Shown: one piece after another, positions 1 through 6,989 of the stretch | Numbering within the stretch: position 1 is the first letter of the stretch | Layout of the letters: the number at the start of each line of letters is the position of its first letter | Source of the DNA: Flavobacteriales bacterium | GTDB lineage: Bacteria > Bacteroidota > Bacteroidia > Flavobacteriales_C > GCA-002722245 | Reading direction: 5' to 3' | Assembly (NCBI GenBank): GCA_023251075.1 | Contig: JAHEZM010000004.1 | Location: forward strand, 62,001-126,000 | DNA: 64,000 bases | The notes under the pieces: generated by a model | Databases searched by the model: none | Seen by the model: only the letters and a program-made list of their open reading frames with translations | What the model was told of the DNA's origin: nothing | Position numbers and translations under genes: made by a program

Positions 1-2
1 AT

Positions 3-74
3 TTAATGAAAGGTGAAGTGTATTTGAATAAAAAGAAATTGCTGGAGTGTGAGCTTAAATTGGCTGGACTTTAG
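3..74 (+). CDS. C-terminal end of an upstream gene, possibly a hotdog dehydratase
   Basis: Reading frame 3 is open from the window edge to a TAG at 72-74 and would encode the last 23 residues of a protein that starts outside the window. The tail (G-E-V-Y, then a lysine-rich turn, then E-C-E-L-K-L-A) resembles the last beta-strands of hotdog-fold acyl-ACP dehydratases, where a strand of the form 'G.v.vdgk.v.eael' is usual. It lies 14 nt before the acyl carrier protein gene and on the same strand, so it is probably part of the same operon. The fragment is too short for a firm family call. Confidence 0.4.
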   Translation, partial: LMKGEVYLNKKKLLECELKLAGL

Positions 75-88
75 CTTAAAATATTGCT

Positions 89-352
89 ATGGATATCGAG
101 AAAATTAAATTAGAATTAAAAAGTCAGATTATTGAGCAACTCAATTTGATTGATATTAAAGCAGAGGATATTCGCGATGAAGATCCCTTGTTTGTAGAAG
201 GTTTAGGACTTGATTCGATTGATGCTTTGGAGTTGGTGGTTATTCTTGAAAAATATCATGGTGTAAAAATTACAGATGAAACATTGGGTAGGAAAGTTTT
301 ATACAGCATTCAAACGATGGCTGAATTTGTGGTGGCTGAAAAGTTGAAATAA
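89..352 (+). CDS. Acyl carrier protein
   Basis: This 87-residue acidic helical protein carries growing acyl chains as thioesters on a phosphopantetheine arm. The attachment motif G-L-D-S-I-D-A-L-E-L sits at about residues 40-49, with the serine as the modified residue. Length and motif are typical of ACPs. It is followed after 2 nt by a ketosynthase, then a chain-length-factor-like protein and a hotdog protein. That order points to a dedicated ACP of an aryl-polyene or flexirubin pathway rather than the housekeeping AcpP; this is an inference from context. Confidence 0.9.
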   Translation: MDIEKIKLELKSQIIEQLNLIDIKAEDIRDEDPLFVEGLGLDSIDALELVVILEKYHGVKITDETLGRKVLYSIQTMAEFVVAEKLK

Positions 353-354
353 GC

Positions 355-1524
355 ATGAAAATATTTGTTAGCGGAATAGGAGTGATTAGTGCTATTGGAT
401 TGAATAGCAAAAAAAATTATGAAGCATTGCGATCCGGAGATTCTGGTATTAAATATTCTTCCAAACACCATTTAATGTTGGGTGAGGTTCCCCTTTCCAA
501 TGAAGAACTGGAAGAGATGAATGGGGTTAAGGGCAGAGATTTTTCAAGAACTACTTTGTTGGCGTTAAATGCAGTAAAGGAGGCATGGGGAGCAAATAAA
601 ATTTCAAGTGAAATTCGAACCGGTTTTATTTCTTCCACCTCCGTGGGAGGATTAGATAAAATGGAAGAATATTATTTTCAATATTTAAAGGAGAGTAATT
701 CCGATTATCATTCAAAAATGATTTTTGATAATGGAACAACTAGTGAAGAAATTGCAAATGAATTAGGGATTTCCGGATTTGTTTCCACTTTGTCTACAGC
801 TTGTTCTTCTGGTCCGAATGCAATTTTGTATGGAGCACGTTTGTTGGAGTTGAATCGATTGGACAGGGTAGTGGTGGGTGGTTGTGATCCTTTAGCGCTA
901 TTTGATTTGAAAGGATTTAGTTCTTTGAATATTTATGATAAAAATATTTGTAAACCCTTCGATCAATCTCGAAAAGGATTGAACATTGGTGAAGCAGCAG
1001 GGTATTTGGTTTTAGAAAACGAAAAAAGTTTGGTTGAAACAGGAAATAAAGTTTTGTGTGTTTTATCGGGGTGGAATAATTCTACTGATGCTTATCATCA
1101 AACAGCTAGTTCACCTAATGGAAAAGGAGCAACCTTAGCGATGAATAGAGCGTTAGAAAAAGCAATGTTGGATATTAGTGATATTGATTATATCAATGCT
1201 CATGGAACAGGAACAGAAAACAATGATTTATCAGAAGCAATGGCTTTCAAAAATGTTTTTGGAAATGACGTTCCATCATTTAGTTCTACTAAAGGTTATA
1301 CCGGACATACTTTAGCGGCAGCGGGGGCAATTGAGGCAGTATATTGTGTTTTATCTCTTCTCCATCAAGCGAAATTTTCGAATTTGAATTTTACAGAAAA
1401 AATGAAAGACATTGATTTTTGTCCTCAGTTAATTCATGAAGAAGGAGTTTCTGTTAATCATGTTTTATCGAATTCATTTGGTTTTGGAGGTAATTGTTCT
1501 TCATTAATTTTTAGTAAAAATTAA
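355..1524 (+). CDS. Beta-ketoacyl-ACP synthase (KAS II type)
   Basis: A condensing enzyme that extends an ACP-bound acyl chain by decarboxylative condensation with malonyl-ACP. All three catalytic residues of the thiolase-fold family are visible: Cys150 in S-T-A-C-S-S-G, His283 in N-A-H-G-T-G-T, and His318 in G-Y-T-G-H-T. The length of 389 residues is normal for one KAS subunit. It is paired with the following gene, which looks like a non-catalytic partner; together they resemble the ketosynthase/chain-length-factor heterodimers of aryl polyene and flexirubin clusters. The gene is 2 nt after the ACP gene and 3 nt before the next, so it is in one operon. Confidence 0.9.
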   Translation: MKIFVSGIGVISAIGLNSKKNYEALRSGDSGIKYSSKHHLMLGEVPLSNEELEEMNGVKGRDFSRTTLLALNAVKEAWGANKISSEIRTGFISSTSVGGLDKMEEYYFQYLKESNSDYHSKMIFDNGTTSEEIANELGISGFVSTLSTACSSGPNAILYGARLLELNRLDRVVVGGCDPLALFDLKGFSSLNIYDKNICKPFDQSRKGLNIGEAAGYLVLENEKSLVETGNKVLCVLSGWNNSTDAYHQTASSPNGKGATLAMNRALEKAMLDISDIDYINAHGTGTENNDLSEAMAFKNVFGNDVPSFSSTKGYTGHTLAAAGAIEAVYCVLSLLHQAKFSNLNFTEKMKDIDFCPQLIHEEGVSVNHVLSNSFGFGGNCSSLIFSKN

Positions 1525-1527
1525 AAA

Positions 1528-2469
1528 ATGTATATCAGCGCTGCATCTTCAATTTCTTTTCAAAATTCATTTAGGAATAAAGGATTTTCTGATCAGCTTT
1601 TAGAGATGGGTGATGAGCAAACAATAATTTATCCTGATTATTCACCTTTTATTCCAGCAATGGACAGAAGAAGAATGAGTGAAGGTACCAAGATGTCGGT
1701 TGCTTGTGCGATCGATTGTCTTTCACAAATTAATCTTCAGCAACCCGATGCAGTAATTGTGGGTACTGCTTTAGGTAGTAGTAATCACACGAAAAAATTT
1801 CTCGATAAAATCGCTTCAGCGGAAGGAGGATTAATTTCCCCTACGTCATTTATTCAATCAACGCACAATACTTTTGCGGGACAAATTTCTTTATTGCTGA
1901 AGAATCATGGATACAATACCACTCATACGCAGAATAGTTTATCTTTCGAACAAGCTTTGATTGATAGTACATTGTGTATTGGTGAAGGAGCGAAAAATGT
2001 TTTGGTAGGTGGAGTAGATGAAAATGAACCAATATTATATCACTTACCTGTCCGTTTAAAAAAGAGTGATATTAAAGTGGGGTATGGCGCTTCATTTTTT
2101 GTTTTGTCGTTGGATAAAAAAGATGATTTTTCGGCAAAATTGTTAGCTGTTGAAAGTTATAGTGGTGTTAAAAATGTAAATGTTTTTGCTGATCAAGTAT
2201 TGCAGCAAAATGAGATTAAGAGTGACGAAATAGATTTGGTTTTATATTCATCGTGTGAACAAAATATAGAAGTAGAATTATCATCTTTTTTTCCAAAATC
2301 CTCTTTGATAGATTTTCAAAAATATTGCGGGGTATATTTAAGTAATTCATCCTTTGCATTACATTTAGCATTCGATTTTTTACAACAAGAAAAAGGTGTT
2401 AAAACTGTTTTGGTGTATAATAATTTGATTTCAGAAAATTTAGGTTTGCTGTTGTTAAAGCGAGTATAG
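1528..2469 (+). CDS. Ketosynthase-like chain-length factor (no active-site Cys)
   Basis: A 313-residue ketosynthase-like protein, shorter than a full KAS. The stretch corresponding to the catalytic Cys loop reads H-T-Q-N-S-L-S-F-E-Q, so the cysteine is absent, and the HGTGT histidine motif of the preceding gene is also missing. A family-like G-G-V-D-E-N-E segment remains after it. These traits match the chain-length-factor-like subunits (beta-ketoacyl synthase N-terminal-like) of aryl polyene and flexirubin clusters, which dimerise with the catalytic ketosynthase and shape the product cavity. It sits 3 nt after that ketosynthase and 1 nt before the hotdog gene. Assignment rests on motif absence plus context. 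Confidence 0.75.
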   Translation: MYISAASSISFQNSFRNKGFSDQLLEMGDEQTIIYPDYSPFIPAMDRRRMSEGTKMSVACAIDCLSQINLQQPDAVIVGTALGSSNHTKKFLDKIASAEGGLISPTSFIQSTHNTFAGQISLLLKNHGYNTTHTQNSLSFEQALIDSTLCIGEGAKNVLVGGVDENEPILYHLPVRLKKSDIKVGYGASFFVLSLDKKDDFSAKLLAVESYSGVKNVNVFADQVLQQNEIKSDEIDLVLYSSCEQNIEVELSSFFPKSSLIDFQKYCGVYLSNSSFALHLAFDFLQQEKGVKTVLVYNNLISENLGLLLLKRV

Positions 2470-2470
2470 T

Positions 2471-2833
2471 ATGGTGTTGCTGAACGATTTTTTTACAATA
2501 GTAAAGCATGAGGAATCTACAGGAAAGACAACAATAGCTTTAAATGGAAAGCATGTGGTGTATAAGGGGCATTTTCCCGGGCATCCTGTTACCCCGGCGG
2601 TAATACAAATGAAGTTGGTTCATGAATTATTGGAATTTCGTTTAGCATATAAAGTAAAATTGGTTTCCGTATCACAAGCAAAATTTTTAAAAATTTTGAA
2701 TCCAGAAGAATTTAATAGTTTGGAAGTGGAAATAGATTTTACCGAAAAAGACGATGAAATTTTGTTGAATGCAGTGGGTTTAAATCAATCACTAGTATTT
2801 TTTAAGATTCAGGCGTTTTATACAAAATGTTGA
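2471..2833 (+). CDS. Hotdog-fold dehydratase-like protein (ApeI/FabZ type)
   Basis: A 120-residue protein with the FabZ-type motif G-H-F-P-G-H-P-V-T-P at residues 33-42, including the histidine expected at the active site (H34). In FabZ the following helix carries a catalytic Glu (P-G-V-L-I-L-E); here the same position reads P-A-V-I-Q-M-K, so Lys replaces it. That is closer to the ApeI-like hotdog proteins found in aryl polyene clusters than to a normal FabZ. It is the last gene of the lipid operon and ends 1 nt before the stop of the convergent nuclease gene, leaving no room for a separate terminator. Confidence 0.75.
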   Translation: MVLLNDFFTIVKHEESTGKTTIALNGKHVVYKGHFPGHPVTPAVIQMKLVHELLEFRLAYKVKLVSVSQAKFLKILNPEEFNSLEVEIDFTEKDDEILLNAVGLNQSLVFFKIQAFYTKC

Positions 2834-2834
2834 A

Positions 2835-5606
2835 TTAACAATACTCGCAATATTTAGAATTTTTGTTGTGGTGATATTCCATTTCTACACTAAATAAATC
2901 TTCGAAAATTTTTCTCAATTCATTTTTGTAAGCGTGACAGGTTGCAATATCTGCTTTGCTTTCGTTGTTGTAGTTGAATTGTAGTAAACCTTTGTCGAGA
3001 GATCGAAAAGAAAAAATGCCAGGAGATACAGAGCTTATTTCAGGATGTTTTTCTAAGTATAACATACTGTACCAAAGTAGTTGTAAGGCTTTGCTTTTAT
3101 CTTCCTTACGGATATCTTCCATCTTATTCAACTTCAATCCTGATTCTTTTACATTACCTGTTTTGTAATCAATCAACCGAATAGTATTTCCTACTTTATC
3201 AATCCTATCGGCCTTACCCGTTAAGTGAATTTTCACTTTTTCATCATTCACGGTAATTTCTATTTCTCCCTCAACACTTTCTTCTAAACTAATAATGCTG
3301 AGCGTTTGATTTTGTACTGTGAGATCTTCAATAAAAGCGATTTCATTTTTCAAAAACTGATCGATAACATCGATGGCAACGTTGTAGAAAAGATGATTTT
3401 TTCCAGTGTTTATTTCCGATATATTTTCTTTTTCAAAAGCTTCAATTAAAAGCGATTGAGTTTTAGGTTGCATTTTTTTTACATCTTCGGAATTCACTAT
3501 TTTTCCTATGTAGGGTTTATACATGTGCTCCAAAACATAATGTATTACAGTGCCCATGCTACCCACTTGAATGTCTTCTTCTACCTCGTCTTTTTCCCCT
3601 AAACCAATAATTCTTTTGTAATAGAAATCGGAAGAACAAGTGTGTAAGTTGTTAATGGCTGTAGGTGAAAAACCTTTCTGGGCCATTTTGCTTAATCGAT
3701 CAATTACTTCTGGTGTGTTGCGTAGCAAAGGAAATGGTGACGAATTATTGCTGTTCGAAGAAATAGAACTTTGATAGCTAGTTAAATTCACATTGGAGTT
3801 ATGGGGGAAATATTCCATTTCTAACTGACTCAAAAAGCGACTTTTTTCATTTTGTGCACCAAAATTATCGCTAGCAGAAGTGTATAAAAGATAAATATTT
3901 TTTGCACGTTGAATCAATCTGTAGAAATGGTACGCATAGATCGCATCATTTTCCTGATAGGTGTGCAATCCAAATTCTTTTTTGATGTCGTGAGGAATGA
4001 AAGATTGTTGACTTTTTTCTTTGGGGATCACTCCTTCATTCATGGAAAGTAGAATAATATTTTCGAAATCGAGCGCTCTGCTTTCCAGCATCCCCATTAT
4101 TTGTAAGCCTTGTAGCGGTTCTCCGTAAAATGATAATTTCTCTTGCTTGATGAGTTTTATATAAATTCTCTTTAGTGTTTTGAGTGTGTTCAACTCTTTG
4201 AAATTAAACTTTCGAATAAGATTTTGAACTTGTTGTAAAAAGGTATGGAAAGCAAAAAGGTATTCTGTTTCGATGGGGAAATTATCATTGAATTTTTCTT
4301 TCAGTTTTGAAATAAGTAGTAGTGCGGTGTTAATGAATTCAATACTGTCTCGGTTTTTGTTATGCAATAAAAAAGCAATTTCATTACCTAAAATTTGAAT
4401 GCATTTTTCTTGAGTAATATAGATCTTATTGTTTTTAGTAATGTATGAATTTAGTTCATTAAATTTTTCCTTGTTATACAGTAGTAATTGAATTTTTTCG
4501 TGTGCAAAAAAGAGCAATAAATCCTGGTGATAGAAGAGATAATCCTTTCCTTTTCCTTTTGTGTTTTCGTGTAAAGAAAATAACTGAAGCAGCAATGGGT
4601 ATAAATCGATTTGTTTAATCGGTAAGCCCATAGTGATATTGGCATTTTTTGTTTCTTCGGGTAGTTGATTGAGCAAGGGAAGTAATAAATTCTCATCGCC
4701 TAAAATAACGGCTGATTGAGGTGAATTCGATGGTATTTTGTTTTTTAAAATATCGGCTGCAACATTGGCTTGTAATACATTTTGCGGACAACCGATGATG
4801 TGAATATTTTTTTGGTCGTTGTGCAATAAACTTTCCTTGAATTGAAAGTTGTGTGTGGCCCAGGATTGATGATATTGTCGCAGAAAAAAACCAGCTTCCT
4901 GATTTTTGTTTTGCAGATAATATTCATCGCTATCCCACAGAATATTGGCTTTTCCTTGTCGGAGAGCTTTCTGAATTACTTTTTCTTCAGCAGGAGTGAG
5001 TGCATTGAGTCCTGCAAAAATTATTTTATGATAAGGAAGATTTTCGAAGTCATCGAATTCAGCTGCTTTTCTATAAGATTGTCCTGCGGTACAAAGTTGG
5101 TTTTCTGCTAATTCACTATGTAGTTTAAAATAGTAAGTGCTTAAATTTTTCCAAAACCTTAAATATTCTTTTTGAAAATCGCTCAATGCTTGTCCGTCTA
5201 CATTCCATACTTCTAAAGCTCTTGTTTCGCTAATGTAATTGAAGAATTTATTGGGTTCAACCAAATGGCGATCGATACTGTCAAAATCGGCTAGCAACGC
5301 AGGTGCCCAGTTTAAAAAATCATTGAGATTATCTTGTTCTTCTTCATTGGTATTCTCTTGATAAATTTTGAAGAAGTGTAAAGTCAATTCAAAATTGTTC
5401 ACTGTATTTTTTCCACTCAATTGATGAATAAATTCATCCATAGATAGAAACGTAGGTGCCCAAAAAGTAGATTGATAAGTATTGGCCAATTCCTTTTTTA
5501 AAAACAAAGAAGCTCTTTTGGTAGGTAGAACAACACAGAGGTTTTCTGTATTATTTTTGTGCTCTTGAGCAATAAAATCACTTACTTGTTTTAGAAACGA
5601 AATCAT
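2835..5606 (-). CDS. PD-(D/E)XK nuclease family protein, AddB-like
   Basis: A 923-residue protein with an AddB-like plan. The N-terminus has a degenerate nucleotide-binding region (L-C-V-V-L-P-T-K-R-A), the middle is an inactive UvrD-like helicase fold, and the C-terminus is a RecB-type nuclease. Nuclease signs are G-T-V-I-H-Y-V-L-E-H (His motif, around residue 700), K-A-D-R-I-D then I-D-Y-K-T-G (around 797-818), and a downstream Gln in A-L-Q-L-L-W-Y. AddB enzymes bind an Fe-S cluster with one Cys before the nuclease and C-x2-C-x5-C after it. Here a Cys precedes the domain (H-T-C-S-S-D), but the protein ends at C-E-Y-C, so the last Cys is missing. No AddA-like helicase gene is adjacent. Its role would be double-strand break processing, by family inference. 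Confidence 0.8.
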   Translation of the reverse strand: MISFLKQVSDFIAQEHKNNTENLCVVLPTKRASLFLKKELANTYQSTFWAPTFLSMDEFIHQLSGKNTVNNFELTLHFFKIYQENTNEEEQDNLNDFLNWAPALLADFDSIDRHLVEPNKFFNYISETRALEVWNVDGQALSDFQKEYLRFWKNLSTYYFKLHSELAENQLCTAGQSYRKAAEFDDFENLPYHKIIFAGLNALTPAEEKVIQKALRQGKANILWDSDEYYLQNKNQEAGFFLRQYHQSWATHNFQFKESLLHNDQKNIHIIGCPQNVLQANVAADILKNKIPSNSPQSAVILGDENLLLPLLNQLPEETKNANITMGLPIKQIDLYPLLLQLFSLHENTKGKGKDYLFYHQDLLLFFAHEKIQLLLYNKEKFNELNSYITKNNKIYITQEKCIQILGNEIAFLLHNKNRDSIEFINTALLLISKLKEKFNDNFPIETEYLFAFHTFLQQVQNLIRKFNFKELNTLKTLKRIYIKLIKQEKLSFYGEPLQGLQIMGMLESRALDFENIILLSMNEGVIPKEKSQQSFIPHDIKKEFGLHTYQENDAIYAYHFYRLIQRAKNIYLLYTSASDNFGAQNEKSRFLSQLEMEYFPHNSNVNLTSYQSSISSNSNNSSPFPLLRNTPEVIDRLSKMAQKGFSPTAINNLHTCSSDFYYKRIIGLGEKDEVEEDIQVGSMGTVIHYVLEHMYKPYIGKIVNSEDVKKMQPKTQSLLIEAFEKENISEINTGKNHLFYNVAIDVIDQFLKNEIAFIEDLTVQNQTLSIISLEESVEGEIEITVNDEKVKIHLTGKADRIDKVGNTIRLIDYKTGNVKESGLKLNKMEDIRKEDKSKALQLLWYSMLYLEKHPEISSVSPGIFSFRSLDKGLLQFNYNNESKADIATCHAYKNELRKIFEDLFSVEMEYHHNKNSKYCEYC

Positions 5607-5643
5607 TATATTAGAACAACTAATTTATTCACCCACCTAAAGT

Positions 5644-6036
5644 ATGAAATATATGAAGAAGCTTCTATTGAAATTTCTATTAATTGGAGTCCTTACTGTT
5701 ACAGGATGTTGTAGCGGAGGGGCGGGTGGTTCATCGGTAATACATGGTATGGTAATGCATCATGAAGCAATGATACCTAATACTACTATCTATATAAAAT
5801 ACAAAGCAAAGGAATTACCCTCTACTGATGTTTCTAAATACGATGCTCATGTTCAAGCGGGGTCGGATGCGATGTACACCGTTAGTGGCTTGGAGTGTGG
5901 AGATTATTATTTGTATGGTGTAGGAATAGATCCGTCACTTATTGCTCCTGATAATATTGTAAAAGGAGGAGTTCATGTGAAGATCACCAAAGATGGTACT
6001 ACAACAGAAACCGATGTGTTCGTTACAGAAGATTAA
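5644..6036 (+). CDS. Small predicted lipoprotein of unknown function
   Basis: A 130-residue protein with a lipoprotein signal peptide ending in L-T-V-T-G-C (Cys22 as the likely acylated residue). The mature part reads like one beta-sandwich of the prealbumin or carboxypeptidase-regulatory type: V-I-H-G-M-V, P-N-T-T-I-Y-I, then Y-T-V-S-G-L and G-D-Y-Y-L-Y-G near the end, a common pattern for such domains. It starts 37 nt from the divergent nuclease gene and precedes the S24 regulator by about 80 nt, but nothing links it to either. No specific function is recognised. Confidence 0.7.
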   Translation: MKYMKKLLLKFLLIGVLTVTGCCSGGAGGSSVIHGMVMHHEAMIPNTTIYIKYKAKELPSTDVSKYDAHVQAGSDAMYTVSGLECGDYYLYGVGIDPSLIAPDNIVKGGVHVKITKDGTTTETDVFVTED

Positions 6037-6045
6037 AATGAAAAA

Positions 6046-6077
6046 TTTGCAAGTTTAGTTTTAATCTCCTATTTTGG
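6046..6077 (+). promoter_or_regulatory. Candidate Bacteroidota-type promoter for the S24 regulator
   Basis: TTTG at 6046-6049 and TATTTTGG at 6070-6077 are separated by 20 nt. This is close to the known Bacteroidota promoter pattern (TTTG near -33, TAnnTTTG near -7), with one mismatch in the second box. It lies about 40 nt upstream of the start codon at 6116, leaving a short leader. No Shine-Dalgarno sequence is present, as usual in this phylum. Confidence 0.4.
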
Positions 6078-6115
6078 TAAAAATTAAAGCATTTACTGTT
6101 TAAAAAATTATCAAA

Positions 6116-6913
6116 ATGATTTATTTCTCTGCAAATTTAAAGGTATTACGAAAACGTAAAAAAAAGTCGCAAGAGGATTTGTCTGCTGAATTAGGCATCA
6201 CAAGATCGAGTCAAAGTGCTTACGAAGTAGGGAATGCTGAACCGAATTTTGACACCTTGATCAAGGTTTCTGAATACTTTAAATTTCCGATTGATATTTT
6301 ATTAAAAGAGGATTTATCTACCTATTCTGATTTACGATTATTAAATATAGAGAGTGGTTATGAAGTAGATATTACAGGAAGAAAACTTCGTGTGCTGGCA
6401 TCAACAGTAGATGATAAAAATGAAGAGAATATAGAATTGGTTCCTGTTAATGCACGTGCAGGTTATACGGCAGGTTATGCTGATCCTGAATACATTAAAG
6501 TGTTACCTACTTTTCAATTGCCATTTTTATCGAAACAAAAAAAATACAGAACATTTCCTATCAGTGGTGATTCTATGCCGCCAGTATCTAATGGTTCATT
6601 TGTAACGGGTGAATATGTTCAAAATTGGGAATATATACAATCGGGTTATCCTTACATTATTATCACGAAAGAAGAAGGAATTGTATTTAAAGTAGTTTAT
6701 AATCACATTAAAGACAAGAGAACTTTGTTGCTGTGTAGCACCAATCCTGATTATCAGCCTTATGAAATTTCCATTGCCGATATTTTGGAAGTTTGGAAAT
6801 TCACCAATTACATTAGTTCGCAGTTGCCGGAACCAAATTTATCGAGAGACAAATTAGCTGAAACAGTTCTTCAGTTACAGAAAGATATGGCATTTTTAAA
6901 AAATAAGAGCTAA
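6116..6913 (+). CDS. XRE-family regulator with S24 (LexA/CI-like) peptidase domain
   Basis: A 265-residue DNA-binding regulator. Residues 1-65 form a helix-turn-helix of the Cro/CI type (K-S-Q-E-D-L-S-A-E-L-G-I). The C-terminal half is an S24 self-cleaving domain with nucleophile Ser153 in S-G-D-S-M-P-P and general base Lys192 in V-F-K-V-V. An Ala-Gly pair (A115-G116 in N-A-R-A-G-Y-T) upstream is a plausible cleavage site. The last 30 residues look like a coiled coil. Such proteins are known as SOS or phage repressors, but in Bacteroidota many stand alone outside prophages, and no phage genes are nearby. The target and the trigger are unknown. Confidence 0.85.
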   Translation: MIYFSANLKVLRKRKKKSQEDLSAELGITRSSQSAYEVGNAEPNFDTLIKVSEYFKFPIDILLKEDLSTYSDLRLLNIESGYEVDITGRKLRVLASTVDDKNEENIELVPVNARAGYTAGYADPEYIKVLPTFQLPFLSKQKKYRTFPISGDSMPPVSNGSFVTGEYVQNWEYIQSGYPYIIITKEEGIVFKVVYNHIKDKRTLLLCSTNPDYQPYEISIADILEVWKFTNYISSQLPEPNLSRDKLAETVLQLQKDMAFLKNKS

Positions 6914-6989
6914 CCTATTGCGCATCCTTTCTGTATAAGAATTTACGTTTATTCAGGGAGTTGGAAATCGTTAATTTTAAATTATTTCA

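Noticed and set aside
6116-6913. Prophage repressor marking an integrated phage
   Set aside because: No integrase, structural genes or attachment repeats are seen around it.
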